NCBI GenBank assembly: GCA_036380735.1
Contig: DASVEE010000067.1
Span: forward strand, 186,001 to 250,000
From: DASVEE01 sp036380735
GTDB lineage: Bacteria > Acidobacteriota > Thermoanaerobaculia > Gp7-AA8
DNA length: 64,000 nucleotides
Reading direction: 5' to 3'
Part shown: piece after piece, positions 23,966 to 32,389 of the stretch
Numbering within the stretch: position 1 is the stretch's first letter
Layout of the letters: each line of letters starts with the position of its first letter
Translations under genes and position numbers: made by a program
The notes under the pieces: generated by a model
Told to the model about the DNA's origin: nothing
What the model saw: only the letters and a program-made list of their open reading frames with translations
The model's database searches: none

Positions 23966-24505
23966 ATGACACCCATGATCCGCAAAGCCAGACACCACGA
24001 CCTCCCCGCCATCGAGCGCGTCATGCGCGAGTCGCTGAAGGGCCTCGGAGCGCCCGCGTATGACGCGCACCAGATCGCCAGTGCGCTCGTCTGGATCGCG
24101 CGTCCCGATGCGCAGCTCATCGACGACGAGACGTACTTTGTCGTCGAAGAGGAGGGGGAGGTCGTGGCCTGCGGCGGGTGGAGCAAGCGTGGAAAGCTCT
24201 TCACCGCCGGCAAATCGGCCGAAGGCGAATCGCGGCTGCTCGATCCGGCGACGGAGCCGGCGCGCATCCGTGCCTTCTTTGTCCATCCGCAATGGGCTCG
24301 CCGCGGCCTCGGGCGCCAGATTCTCGAAGCGTCCGAGCGCGAAGCGCGCGAGGCCGGCTTCCGCCGCTGCGAGCTGATGGCCATGCTCAGTGGCGGCGAA
24401 CAGATGTACCTCGCGCTCGGCTACACGCCGATCGCACCCGCCGAGATCACGCTGGGCGACGGCGTCGTCCTCGGCGGCACCCTCATGACCAAGGAGATCA
24501 CCTGA
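23966..24505 (+). CDS. GNAT-family acetyltransferase
   Basis: A 179-residue GNAT protein; the start could also be the ATG at 23975 (MIRKARHHDLPAIERVM), which matches the family better. The acetyl-CoA-binding motif A is FVHPQWARRGLGRQILEASE (about 114-133), and the last strand includes YLALGYTPIAPAEI. Upstream in-frame codons are inside the 9-bp repeat and were rejected. Substrate unknown. Confidence 0.87.
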   Translation: MTPMIRKARHHDLPAIERVMRESLKGLGAPAYDAHQIASALVWIARPDAQLIDDETYFVVEEEGEVVACGGWSKRGKLFTAGKSAEGESRLLDPATEPARIRAFFVHPQWARRGLGRQILEASEREAREAGFRRCELMAMLSGGEQMYLALGYTPIAPAEITLGDGVVLGGTLMTKEIT

Positions 24506-24591
24506 TGCTGCCTTCCGCTGTTTTCTCACCCGACCGGCAGCGTCCGCGTTGTACGGCGCTCCGCATGGACCGCCGTGTTGGAGGATCTGCC

Positions 24592-24975
24592 ATGACCAAA
24601 AGCATCGGCCGCGCCGCGGCGAAACTGTTTGCCAGCGACTGGGTCCGCAGTTGGAACGCGCGCGACCTCGACACGATCCTCGGCCACTACACCGACGACG
24701 TCACCTTCACCAGCCCGATGGCCGCGAAGGTCGTGGGGCGGACGACGCTGCACGGCCGCCGCGAGCTCGAGCACTACCTGCGCAACGCGCTCGCGCCGGT
24801 CGAGACGCTGCGCTTCACGCTCGACCACTTCACGTGGGACTCGCGCGCGCGGCGCATGACCATCGCGTACGTCGCGGACCTCGACGGCGAGCGTCTGCGC
24901 GTCTGCGAAACGATGGCCTTTCACGATGACGGCCGGATTTTCACGGCCGAGGCTTTCTACGGAACACCGTCATGA
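24592..24975 (+). CDS. SnoaL/NTF2-like small protein
   Basis: A 127-residue protein with the nuclear-transport-factor-2 cone fold: VRSWNARDLDTILGHYTDDVTFTSPM (about 18-43), then GRRELEHYLRNAL, a beta-sheet, and the closing CETMAFHDDGRIFTAEAFYG. Such folds serve as enzymes or binding proteins. GGAGG at 24580-24584 supports the ATG at 24592. Its stop overlaps the next start (ATGA), so it is translationally coupled to the following methyltransferase. Confidence 0.87.
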   Translation: MTKSIGRAAAKLFASDWVRSWNARDLDTILGHYTDDVTFTSPMAAKVVGRTTLHGRRELEHYLRNALAPVETLRFTLDHFTWDSRARRMTIAYVADLDGERLRVCETMAFHDDGRIFTAEAFYGTPS

Positions 24976-25718
24976 CGGCGGTGGAGTTCTACGACCAGCT
25001 CGCGCCCGACTATCACCTCATCTTCGAGAATTGGGACGCGAGCATCGTGCGTCAGGCCGTCGCGCTCGACGGCCTGATTCGCGATCACTGGGGCGGCGTG
25101 CAGCGCGTGCTCGACGCCGCATGCGGCATCGGCACGCAGAGCATCGGCCTGGCGCAGCTCGGCTATCGCGTGACGGCGTCGGACATCTCCGCGGCGGAGG
25201 TCGACCGCGCGCGCCGCGAGGCCTCGCTGCGCGGCGTGTCGCTCGACGTCTCGCAGGCCGATATGCGTAAGCTCGCGGAGCAGCACGGGAGCGGCTACGA
25301 CCTCGTGATCGCGTGCGACAACTCCGTGCCGCACCTGCTGACCGACGCCGACATCCTGGAGACGTTCCGCCAGTTCCGCGCCTGCCTCCGCCCCGGCGGC
25401 GGCTGCCTCATCACCGTGCGCGACTACGACCGCGAAGTGAAGTCGGGCACGCAGGTGAAGCCGTACGACATGAGACTCATCGACGGCGTGCGCTATCTGG
25501 TCTTCCAGGTCTGGGACTTCGTCGGAGAGCACTACACGCTGTCGCTGTACGTCGTGGAAGACCGCGACGGCCAATGCACCACACGCGTGATGCGCACGCA
25601 GTACTACGCCGTGGGCACGGACAAGCTGATGGCCCTGATGCGCGAAGCCGGCTTCAAGGCCGTGCAGCGCGTGGACAACCGGTTCTATCAGCCGGTGATC
25701 CTGGGAACGGCGGGGTAA
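24972..25718 (+). CDS. class I SAM-dependent methyltransferase
   Basis: A 248-residue methyltransferase. Motif I is VLDAACGIGTQSIGLAQLGY (about 46-65), motif II-like TASDISAAEVDRAR follows, and YDLVIACDNSVPHLL (about 113-127) is the motif IV area. The general layout resembles glycine/sarcosine N-methyltransferase-like enzymes, but substrate is not determinable. The start overlaps the stop of the NTF2-like gene, suggesting the two act together. Confidence 0.88.
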   Translation: MTAVEFYDQLAPDYHLIFENWDASIVRQAVALDGLIRDHWGGVQRVLDAACGIGTQSIGLAQLGYRVTASDISAAEVDRARREASLRGVSLDVSQADMRKLAEQHGSGYDLVIACDNSVPHLLTDADILETFRQFRACLRPGGGCLITVRDYDREVKSGTQVKPYDMRLIDGVRYLVFQVWDFVGEHYTLSLYVVEDRDGQCTTRVMRTQYYAVGTDKLMALMREAGFKAVQRVDNRFYQPVILGTAG

Positions 25719-25731
25719 CGACAGGACGGCG

Positions 25732-25967
25732 CCCTTCCGTGTCATCCCGAACCCTCCGTATGGGGGCGTGGGTGGGGCGCCCCTTCCGTGTCATCCCGAA
25801 CCCTCCGTATGGGGGCGTGGGTGGGGGAGGAGGGTGAGGGATCTGTGTGGGGGAAACACGGCATAGCAATTTGCTGCACGGCATAGCAATGTAGCTACTT
25901 CCCCCACACAGATCCCTCACCGCCCTCCTCCACCCACGCCCCCATACGGGCGGTTCGGGATGACACG
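25732..25967. repeat. REP/MITE-like element with 67-nt inverted arms
   Basis: A block of about 48 bp beginning CCTTCCGTGTCATCCCGAAC occurs twice in direct orientation (25733 and 25782). The second copy forms the 5' arm (25788-25854) of a long hairpin whose 3' arm is 25900-25966. The 45-nt loop holds CACGGCATAGCAAT twice. The GTCATCCCGA ... GAGGGATCTG wording resembles widespread bacterial REP-like sequences. The whole intergenic gap between methyltransferase and trmJ is this element. Confidence 0.87.
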
Positions 25968-25973
25968 AAAAGA

Positions 25974-26687
25974 CTACGGCCTATCGGCCGGCAGCCGCTT
26001 CCTGACCTTGCGCACCAGCGCCAGCAACAAGGACGCTTCGCGCGTCGACAATCGGGCCCGGCCCGCCAGGGACGACAATTCGGCGCACATGCGATCGGGG
26101 TTCTTTTCGCCGAAGTAATCGACTTCGTGCATCAGCTCCCGCGTCTGGCTGGACAGTTCCTGCAGCAGTTGATGCGTCGCCGGTTCTTTTTCGCCGCTGG
26201 CCGGGCGCAGCCCTTTGCCCAGCTCGTAGCAGAAGATCGCTACCGACTGCGCAAGGTTCATCGTGGGGAACTCGGGCCACGTAGGGATGGACGCGGTGCG
26301 CTGGCAGAGGGCCACTTCCTGGCCGGTGAGGCCGGACTTCTCGCGGCCGAACACCACCGCGATGCGGTGCTCATCCGACAGCATCTCCTCGGCGAGCTTG
26401 GCGACGCTGGCCGGGGTGAGCTGTTCGTACACCTGGCGGCCGCGGATGGCCGTCGTGGCGACGGTGAGGTGGCAGTCGACCAGCGCCTCGGCCAGCGTCG
26501 CCGCGCGCTTCGCGCTCTTCACCAGATCGATCGCGCCGACGGCCCACCACTCGGAGACGTTGTCGACGCGCTCCAGCCCCTGCCCCACGATCCAGAGATC
26601 GGTGAATCCGAAATTCTTCATCGCGCGAGCCGCGGCGCCGATGTTGCCCGCTTCCTGCGGCTCCACGAGGATGATGCGCACGTGCAT
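25974..26687 (-). CDS. trmJ: RNA 2'-O-methyltransferase, TrmJ-like (SPOUT)
   Basis: A 237-residue SPOUT-class enzyme of TrmH family group 1. The opening RIILVEPQEAGNIGAAARAMKNFGF (about 4-28) is the family signature. The knot region contains AVVFGREKSGLTGQEVALCQ and IPTWPEFPTMNLAQSVAIFCYEL (about 110-155), with the SAM-binding trefoil. These enzymes methylate C32/U32 of tRNA. An extra C-terminal helical tail (about 165-237) is also typical. Its exact substrate is inferred. Confidence 0.93.
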   Translation of the reverse strand: MHVRIILVEPQEAGNIGAAARAMKNFGFTDLWIVGQGLERVDNVSEWWAVGAIDLVKSAKRAATLAEALVDCHLTVATTAIRGRQVYEQLTPASVAKLAEEMLSDEHRIAVVFGREKSGLTGQEVALCQRTASIPTWPEFPTMNLAQSVAIFCYELGKGLRPASGEKEPATHQLLQELSSQTRELMHEVDYFGEKNPDRMCAELSSLAGRARLSTREASLLLALVRKVRKRLPADRP

Positions 26688-26703
26688 GCGCGAATGGTAA
26701 CGG

Positions 26704-27393
26704 CTACTCGTCGCCTTCCTTCGCGCGCTCGCGCTTCACCGCCCAGCCGGCGATCGACGCGGTGAATGCGCCGAGGGTGCCGACGCCGGTGAGCATCATG
26801 ACCATGGCGACGAGACGGCCGCCGACGGTCACCGGGAAGATGTCGCCGTAGCCGATGGTCGTCACCGTCACCATCGCCCACCAGAACGAGTCCCACAGGC
26901 TCTTCACGTTCTGGTTCGTGCCGAACTCGAAGTAGTGGAAGCTGAGCGTGCCGGCGAAGACGATCGTCGAGGTCACCGTCGCCAGGTAGATCAGCGACGC
27001 ATCGACGGCGAGCGAGTGCGCGCGGTCGAGAAGGATGCGCACGCGCACCGCGAAGCGAATCACGCGCAGGAGGCGCATCAGCCGGACGATGCGCAGCAGG
27101 CGGAGGCCGCGCAGCGCCTGCGCCATCTCCGCGGTGATCGGGATCGACGCGATCAGCTCCCACCACGTCTTGCGGAAGAACGCGCCCTTCTTCGGCGCGC
27201 GCGCGAAGCGCCACAGCCACTCCGCCAGGAAGATGCACGCGATCGCCACGTCGACCGTCTGGACGAAATGCTGATCCGCGGGGGCGAGATCGCCTGCCAC
27301 CTCGACTGCCAGCAGGACGACGCTGAGCAGCGCGAGGAGGAGGATGGCGATCTCGCCCGCCATCGAAGGACTGCGTTCCGGTTCGCCCGGCAT
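26704..27393 (-). CDS. voltage-gated potassium channel
   Basis: A 229-residue Kv-type channel without a cytoplasmic RCK domain. S1 is about 13-33, S2 about 45-62, S3 about 78-92, S4 the Arg-rich stretch RGLRLLRIVRLMRLLRVIRF (95-114), S5 about 130-155, then the pore helix and selectivity filter TIGYGD (179-184) and S6 about 193-218. It should assemble as a tetramer in the inner membrane. It lies 16 bp upstream of trmJ's start on the same strand. Confidence 0.93.
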   Translation of the reverse strand: MPGEPERSPSMAGEIAILLLALLSVVLLAVEVAGDLAPADQHFVQTVDVAIACIFLAEWLWRFARAPKKGAFFRKTWWELIASIPITAEMAQALRGLRLLRIVRLMRLLRVIRFAVRVRILLDRAHSLAVDASLIYLATVTSTIVFAGTLSFHYFEFGTNQNVKSLWDSFWWAMVTVTTIGYGDIFPVTVGGRLVAMVMMLTGVGTLGAFTASIAGWAVKRERAKEGDE

Positions 27394-27398
27394 AGGAA

Positions 27399-28391
27399 TC
27401 AGGGGCCGGCGAGCGGCGGACGCAGCGTGTCGATCAGCTTCTGCAGGCGCGCGCGTGCGTCACTCTGCTCGGTCAGGTTGCCGCCCATCAGGCGCTGCAC
27501 GTCCATCAGCTCCACGAGCACGTCGGGCGTGGCATCACCCACGGCGATCGCACCCTTCGTGGTGCCGGTCGCCGCGAGCTGGCGACGCTCCTCCGCCGCG
27601 CGCTGCTGCTCGGCGGTGCGCTTCTCCAGCTCACCCGGCAGCGAGAGCAGCGCTTCGTCGATCGTCGTCTTCAGCGCGCCCTTGTTCGGGTCGCGGCCGG
27701 AGGCGAGCTCGCGAATCTGCACGAGGCGCTTCACCGCCGGAAAGTACGGCGACTGCGGGTCGTCGACGAGCTTCGCCTGGATCAGCGCCACCTCGGCCAC
27801 CGCTTCCTTCTGGCCGTTCTCGACGCCCAGCTCCGCGGTCGCTTTCACGCTCTTCCCGATCTCCGGAAGAGCGACGCCGTTCGAGTCGCCCGGATTGATC
27901 CAGGCGTTGAGCGGCAGCTCGTGGTGGACGGTCTTGCCGTCGAATCCCGTGACGTCCGCGATGATGTTGCGCACGTAAACGCGGTTGTTCTGCGCGAAGA
28001 CACCGCGCTTCGGCGGGACCGTGACGAGCACGCGATACGCGTTCGGCGCGGTCAGCGTCACGTAGCGCAGCTCCGCTTCCGTGTGCACGCGCTCGATGCT
28101 CTTCTCGTCCTTCACGCGGCTCGCTTCTTCGCGCTGCAGCGAGGCCCAGCGGTACGTGCCGTCTTCACGCGGCGTGCGCAGATGGTCGATGTCGGCATCG
28201 ACGATGGCGAGGAGGAGCGGCCGGTAGCGCTCCGGGGTGTCGGAGTGGTGGACGATGCGCGTGAGCGCCTGAAGACCGGTGGAAACGCGGTCGATCTTCT
28301 CGTCATGGGGGAGTTGCGGCGCGTTCGTCGTCTGCGCGGACACGCCGAGGGCAGTCACCGTGAGGATTGTGGCGATTGCGAGTTTGTACAT
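27399..28391 (-). CDS. exported protein of unknown function
   Basis: A 330-residue protein with a signal peptide (MYKLAIATILTVTALGVSAQ). The mature part is mixed alpha/beta with no motif I recognise. A C-terminal helical stretch (about 245-275) is Glu/Arg/Gln-rich and may be a coiled coil (LPGELEKRTAEQQRAAEERRQ). It is 5 bp downstream-adjacent to the K+ channel gene on the same strand, so probably co-transcribed with it. The start has AAGGAG immediately upstream (about 28398-28403). Confidence 0.75.
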   Translation of the reverse strand: MYKLAIATILTVTALGVSAQTTNAPQLPHDEKIDRVSTGLQALTRIVHHSDTPERYRPLLLAIVDADIDHLRTPREDGTYRWASLQREEASRVKDEKSIERVHTEAELRYVTLTAPNAYRVLVTVPPKRGVFAQNNRVYVRNIIADVTGFDGKTVHHELPLNAWINPGDSNGVALPEIGKSVKATAELGVENGQKEAVAEVALIQAKLVDDPQSPYFPAVKRLVQIRELASGRDPNKGALKTTIDEALLSLPGELEKRTAEQQRAAEERRQLAATGTTKGAIAVGDATPDVLVELMDVQRLMGGNLTEQSDARARLQKLIDTLRPPLAGP

Positions 28392-28464
28392 CTGTTCTCC
28401 TTTTGAACCGAAGAGCGAATGGTACTCGGGGTCGGTGGCTGAAGGTCAGTGGGGGCGGTCACTT

Positions 28465-29382
28465 TCATTCTTTCAGCGACGCCAGCGCCTTCCGCAGCAC
28501 TTCGGCCGAGGCGTGCAGCCTCGCCTGTTCCTCGGCGGTCATTTCGGGCTCGATGATCTGCGTGGCGCCGTCCGTGTCGACGATCGCCGGCAGCGAGAGC
28601 GCGACGTCCTGCAGGCCGCAGGCGCCCTCCTGGACGCGGGAGACGGTGAGGACGCGGCGCTCGCCGCGAAGCATCCACTTGAGCAGCGCGGCGGTGACGA
28701 GGCCGATGGCGTGATTCGTGGCGCCTTTGCGGCGGATGATCTCGTACGCGGCCGTGCGCACTTCGCCGGCGATGCGCGCTTCGAGCGCGTCGCTCCAGCC
28801 GGGCCACGCGCGGAGGTTCATCCCTCCGGCTCGCGCACCGCTCCACAGCACGACCTCGGAATAGCCATGCTCGCCGACGACCTGCGCGTGCACGGAGCGG
28901 GGATCGATGCGCAGCTCGTGTCCGAGGATCTGGCGGAGGCGGGCCGTGTCGAGCATGGTGCCGGTGCCGAGGACGCGCGATGGCGGGAGGCCGGAGGCTT
29001 CGGTCATGACGTACGTGAGCACGTCGACCGGATTCGTGACCATGACGATGATGCCGCTGTAGCCGCGCAGCCGTTCGCCGATGTCGCGGATGGCGGCGGC
29101 GTTGTCCTTGAGGAGATCGAGGCGCGTCTCGCCGGGACGGCCGCCGCGTCCCGCGCTGACGACGATCGCGGCGGAGTCGCGCATCGCATCGATCGTGGCG
29201 GTACGGACGGAGGCGGCGGGATAGAACGGCGCGCCGTGCGCGAGGTCCATCGCGTCGCCCTCCGCTGCTTCTTCGCGGCGGTCGTGCAGCAGCACTTCCT
29301 GCGCGATTCCCGCATGCAGCGTCGAGATCGCGACACTCGAGCCAACCCAGCCGGTGCCGATGATGCCGATGGTTTGTTTCAT
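28465..29382 (-). CDS. lactate/malate dehydrogenase-family 2-hydroxyacid dehydrogenase
   Basis: A 305-residue NAD-dependent dehydrogenase. The Rossmann opening is GIIGTGWVGSSVA (about 6-18). The catalytic loop reads AGRGGRPGETRLDLL, the substrate Arg is in LDTARLR, and the catalytic His is in GEHGYSEV. The loop residue that separates lactate (Gln) from malate (Arg) enzymes aligns with Gly here, and the usual Asp after GEHG is Tyr, so the substrate may differ. It starts only 19 bp from the divergent gluQ start. Confidence 0.9.
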   Translation of the reverse strand: MKQTIGIIGTGWVGSSVAISTLHAGIAQEVLLHDRREEAAEGDAMDLAHGAPFYPAASVRTATIDAMRDSAAIVVSAGRGGRPGETRLDLLKDNAAAIRDIGERLRGYSGIIVMVTNPVDVLTYVMTEASGLPPSRVLGTGTMLDTARLRQILGHELRIDPRSVHAQVVGEHGYSEVVLWSGARAGGMNLRAWPGWSDALEARIAGEVRTAAYEIIRRKGATNHAIGLVTAALLKWMLRGERRVLTVSRVQEGACGLQDVALSLPAIVDTDGATQIIEPEMTAEEQARLHASAEVLRKALASLKE

Positions 29383-29401
29383 GGTTGAATTCTATGCGCG
29401 C

Positions 29402-30292
29402 ATGTCGACGTCCCAGTCGTCCCACACGGTCGGCCGTTTCGCTCCCTCGCCGACCGGCCCGCTCCACCTCGGCAGTCTCGTGGCGGCGGCGGGCTCGTGG
29501 CTGTTTGCGCGCCGCGCCAACGGCCGCTGGCTCGTGCGCATCGAAGACATCGACACGCCGCGCGTGGTGCGCGGCTCGGCGGAGGAGATTCTCGCCGCGC
29601 TGCAGCGCTACGGGCTGGAGTGGGACGGCGAGATCGTGTGGCAGTCGCAGCGTCTGCCGCTCTATCGCGACGCGTTGCAACGTCTGCGCGAGCGTGGCCT
29701 GGTCTACGACTGCGCCTGTTCGCGGCGCGAGATCGACGGCGAGGCCGTCTACCCCGGCACCTGCCGCCCGGGCATCGCCGCGGGGAAGCAGGCGCGCGCG
29801 CTGCGCTTCATGGTGCCGGAGGAAACGATCGCCTTCGACGACCTGGTGCACGGTCACCTCGAGGAGCACGTCGCCCGCGAGACGGGCGACTTCGTCATCC
29901 GCCGTGCGGACGGGTTGTTCGCGTATCAGCTCGTGGTGGTGGTCGACGACGGCGAGCAGGGCGTGACCCAGGTCGTGCGCGGCGGCGATCTGCTGACGTC
30001 GACCGCGCGGCAGATCGCGCTGCAGCGCGCGCTGCAGCTGCCGGTGCCCGAGTACGCGCACCTGCCGCTGGTCGTCGGCGCCGACGGCGCCAAGCTGGGC
30101 AAACGCGACGGCGCGCTGCCGCTGCCGTCGCTGGACGAGCGCCGCGTGCGTGAAACGCTGGCCGTGGCGCTGCGCATCCTGGGGATGCACGTGGAACCCG
30201 CGGAGCCGCGCGCCATGCTGAAGGAAGCACTGCGGCAGTTTGATGCGGCGCGCATTGGTACGGCGCCGGTGCAGATTGCCGGGGAACCATAG
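29402..30292 (+). CDS. gluQ: glutamyl-Q tRNA(Asp) synthetase
   Basis: A 296-residue enzyme that attaches glutamate to queuosine-34 of tRNA-Asp; it is a GluRS catalytic domain without an anticodon-binding domain. The HIGH-like motif is PTGPLHLGS (about 16-24), the zinc site is CACSRREI followed by YPGTC, and the KMSKS counterpart is KLGKRDG (about 235). ATG 29402 is chosen since the family starts near GRFAPSPTG; no strong Shine-Dalgarno is seen. Its TAG stop lies in a 9-bp repeat. Confidence 0.93.
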   Translation: MSTSQSSHTVGRFAPSPTGPLHLGSLVAAAGSWLFARRANGRWLVRIEDIDTPRVVRGSAEEILAALQRYGLEWDGEIVWQSQRLPLYRDALQRLRERGLVYDCACSRREIDGEAVYPGTCRPGIAAGKQARALRFMVPEETIAFDDLVHGHLEEHVARETGDFVIRRADGLFAYQLVVVVDDGEQGVTQVVRGGDLLTSTARQIALQRALQLPVPEYAHLPLVVGADGAKLGKRDGALPLPSLDERRVRETLAVALRILGMHVEPAEPRAMLKEALRQFDAARIGTAPVQIAGEP

Positions 30293-30366
30293 GACGAATA
30301 GGACAAATAGGACAGATAGGACTATAGGACAGAGGCAAGTCCTATCTGTCCTATAGGCCCTATCGC
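30288..30366. repeat. 9-bp GGAC-family inverted repeat
   Basis: GGACGAATA, GGACAAATA, GGACAGATA, GGACTATA, GGACAG on the left face GTCCTATCTGTCCTATAGG on the right. The left arm contains the stop codon of gluQ. It ends about 40 bp before the next gene. Confidence 0.88.
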
Positions 30367-30403
30367 TATTGATCCTGGTCCGGAATCTGATAGAGATGCG
30401 GGC

Positions 30404-30682
30404 ATGAGCACGCAAGTCCGCAACAACGAAGCCGAATCGCGCTTCGAGACCACCGTCGACGGTCATCTCGCCGTCGCCGAGTACTTCCTCGGCGACGGCC
30501 GCATCACCTTCACCCACACCGAAGTGCCGGAACAGCTGGAGGGGCAGGGCATCGGCAAAGCGCTGGCGAAAGCCGCCCTCGATCATGCTCGAGCGAAGAA
30601 CCTGAAGGTCGTGCCGCAGTGCCGCTTCATCGCCGGCTACATCGAGCGCAATCAGGAGTATCAGGACCTGGTCGCGGAGTAA
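30404..30682 (+). CDS. small GNAT-like N-acetyltransferase (YjdJ type)
   Basis: A 92-residue minimal GNAT protein of the PF14542 type. The core is GRITFTHTEVPEQLEGQGIGKALAKAALDHAR (about 31-62), with a QGIGKAL acetyl-CoA loop, and VVPQCRFIAGYIERNQEYQDLV (about 69-90) as the family C-terminal signature. Substrate unknown. It ends 12 bp before cstA and is probably co-transcribed with it. Confidence 0.9.
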   Translation: MSTQVRNNEAESRFETTVDGHLAVAEYFLGDGRITFTHTEVPEQLEGQGIGKALAKAALDHARAKNLKVVPQCRFIAGYIERNQEYQDLVAE

Positions 30683-30694
30683 ACTGCGGGCCGC

Positions 30695-32368
30695 ATGCTG
30701 GCCCTCATCGCGATCGGGTTTCTTGCCGTCATTGCGTTCGCGTACTACGCCTATGGGGCGTGGGTCGCGAAGCTCATGCGTCTGGATCCGCGAGCTTCGA
30801 CTCCCGCGCACGAGCTGGAAGACGGCAACGACTTCGTCCCCACGAAGCCGTTCTATCTTTTCGGACAGCACTTCGCCGCGATTGCGGCGGCGGGGCCGAT
30901 CGCGGGGCCGATCATTGCCTGCCAGGCGTTCGGCTGGCTGCCGTGCCTTCTGTGGGTCGGCCTCGGCGTCGTGCTGATCGGCGCGGTGCACGACTTCATG
31001 GCGCTGGCGGCGTCGGTGCGGCATGGCGCGCGGTCGATTGCCGACATCACCCGCGAGCACCTCGGCAACCGCGCCGGCATCGCCATGATGGCGTTCATCT
31101 GGCTGGCGCTGGTCTACGTCATCGTCGCTTTCGCCGACATCACCGCATCGAGCTTCGTCACCGGGAACGAGGAGCTCGCCGGTGCCGCCACCGCGTTCCA
31201 TCCCGGCGGCGCGGTCGCCGCGGCATCGATCCTCTACCTGTTGCTCGCGGTCGTCATGGGGCTCGTGCAGCGCTTCCTCAAGCCGCCGCTGTGGCTCGTC
31301 ACGATCATCTTCGTGCCGGCCACGTTCGTGGCCGTGTGGGCCGGCACGCAGATCTCCACGTTCTTCATCCTCGACGCGAAGGTGTGGGCGCTGCTGATCC
31401 TCGCGTACTGCTGCGTCGCCTCGATGGTGCCGGTCTGGTCGCTGCTCCAGCCGCGCGGCTATCTCGGCGGCTTCGTCCTCTACCTCGCGCTGGCGCTCGG
31501 CGTGATCGGCATCTTCTTCGGTGATTACGAGATCCGGCAGCCGGCGTTCAAGACGTTCGACTCCGGCGGCATGACCGGGCTGCTCTTCCCCTTCCTCTTC
31601 GTCACGATCGCGTGCGGTGCCTGCTCCGGCTTCCATGGCCTCGTCTGTTCCGGCACCACGTCGAAGCAGATCGACAAGGAAACGGACATCAAGGCGGTCG
31701 GCTACGGCGGGATGCTGGCCGAGGCTTTCGTGGCGCTGATTGCGATCGTGACGGTGATGATCGTGGCGCAGCCGGAGCTGAAGGGGCTCAAGCCGGGCAC
31801 GATCTACGGCAACGGCATCGGCGGCTTCATGACGCTGCTGATCGGCGAGAAGTACCGCAACTTCGCCATCACGTTCGGAGCGATGGCGTTCTCAACGTTC
31901 GTCTTCGACACCGTCGACGTCTCCACGCGGCTCGGCCGCTACATCGTGCAGGAGCTTTTCCGCACCACCACGACCGTCGGCGCGTGGGCCGGGACCTTCG
32001 CCACGGTCGCGCTGCCGGTGTACTTCGTCGCCTTCGCGCCGGCCGGATCGTGGGTGAACTTCTGGACGCTGTTCGGTGCGTCGAACCAGTTGCTCGCCGC
32101 GCTGACGCTGCTCGCGATCTCGGTCTGGCTGCACCAGCGGCGGCAGCGCATCGCGTTCACGCTGATCCCGATGGCGTTCGTCCTGGTGACGACGCTGTAT
32201 GCGCTGATCCGGCTGACGGTGGCCAACTTCAGCGACGCCAAAGGAGGCGGCGTGCAGCTCGTCAACGGCATCACCTCGGCCGCGCTGATCGCGTTGGCGC
32301 TCTATCTGGTGTTCCGCGCGATCGTGCGGGTGCGCAAGGGTGCGGCGCCGGCGGTGGCGACGGCGTGA
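30695..32368 (+). CDS. cstA: carbon starvation protein CstA (peptide/pyruvate transporter)
   Basis: A 557-residue polytopic membrane protein with about 14-16 hydrophobic segments. The N-terminus includes TKPFYLFGQHFAAIAAAGPIAGPI (about 48-71) and VHDFMALAASVRHGARSIADI, both characteristic of CstA. The central VTIACGACSGFHGLVCSGTTSKQI region (about 302-325) is highly conserved. CstA-type carriers import pyruvate or peptides upon carbon limitation. It is shorter than the 701-residue E. coli protein, as in the compact CstA subfamily. Confidence 0.94.
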   Translation: MLALIAIGFLAVIAFAYYAYGAWVAKLMRLDPRASTPAHELEDGNDFVPTKPFYLFGQHFAAIAAAGPIAGPIIACQAFGWLPCLLWVGLGVVLIGAVHDFMALAASVRHGARSIADITREHLGNRAGIAMMAFIWLALVYVIVAFADITASSFVTGNEELAGAATAFHPGGAVAAASILYLLLAVVMGLVQRFLKPPLWLVTIIFVPATFVAVWAGTQISTFFILDAKVWALLILAYCCVASMVPVWSLLQPRGYLGGFVLYLALALGVIGIFFGDYEIRQPAFKTFDSGGMTGLLFPFLFVTIACGACSGFHGLVCSGTTSKQIDKETDIKAVGYGGMLAEAFVALIAIVTVMIVAQPELKGLKPGTIYGNGIGGFMTLLIGEKYRNFAITFGAMAFSTFVFDTVDVSTRLGRYIVQELFRTTTTVGAWAGTFATVALPVYFVAFAPAGSWVNFWTLFGASNQLLAALTLLAISVWLHQRRQRIAFTLIPMAFVLVTTLYALIRLTVANFSDAKGGGVQLVNGITSAALIALALYLVFRAIVRVRKGAAPAVATA

Positions 32369-32389
32369 TGCGACGAATGCCCTTCAACC

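Noticed and set aside
28355..31636. A 1093-codon minus-strand frame over the dehydrogenase, gluQ and cstA
   Set aside because: It crosses three well-supported genes and repeats of arginine-rich residues; no domain is visible.
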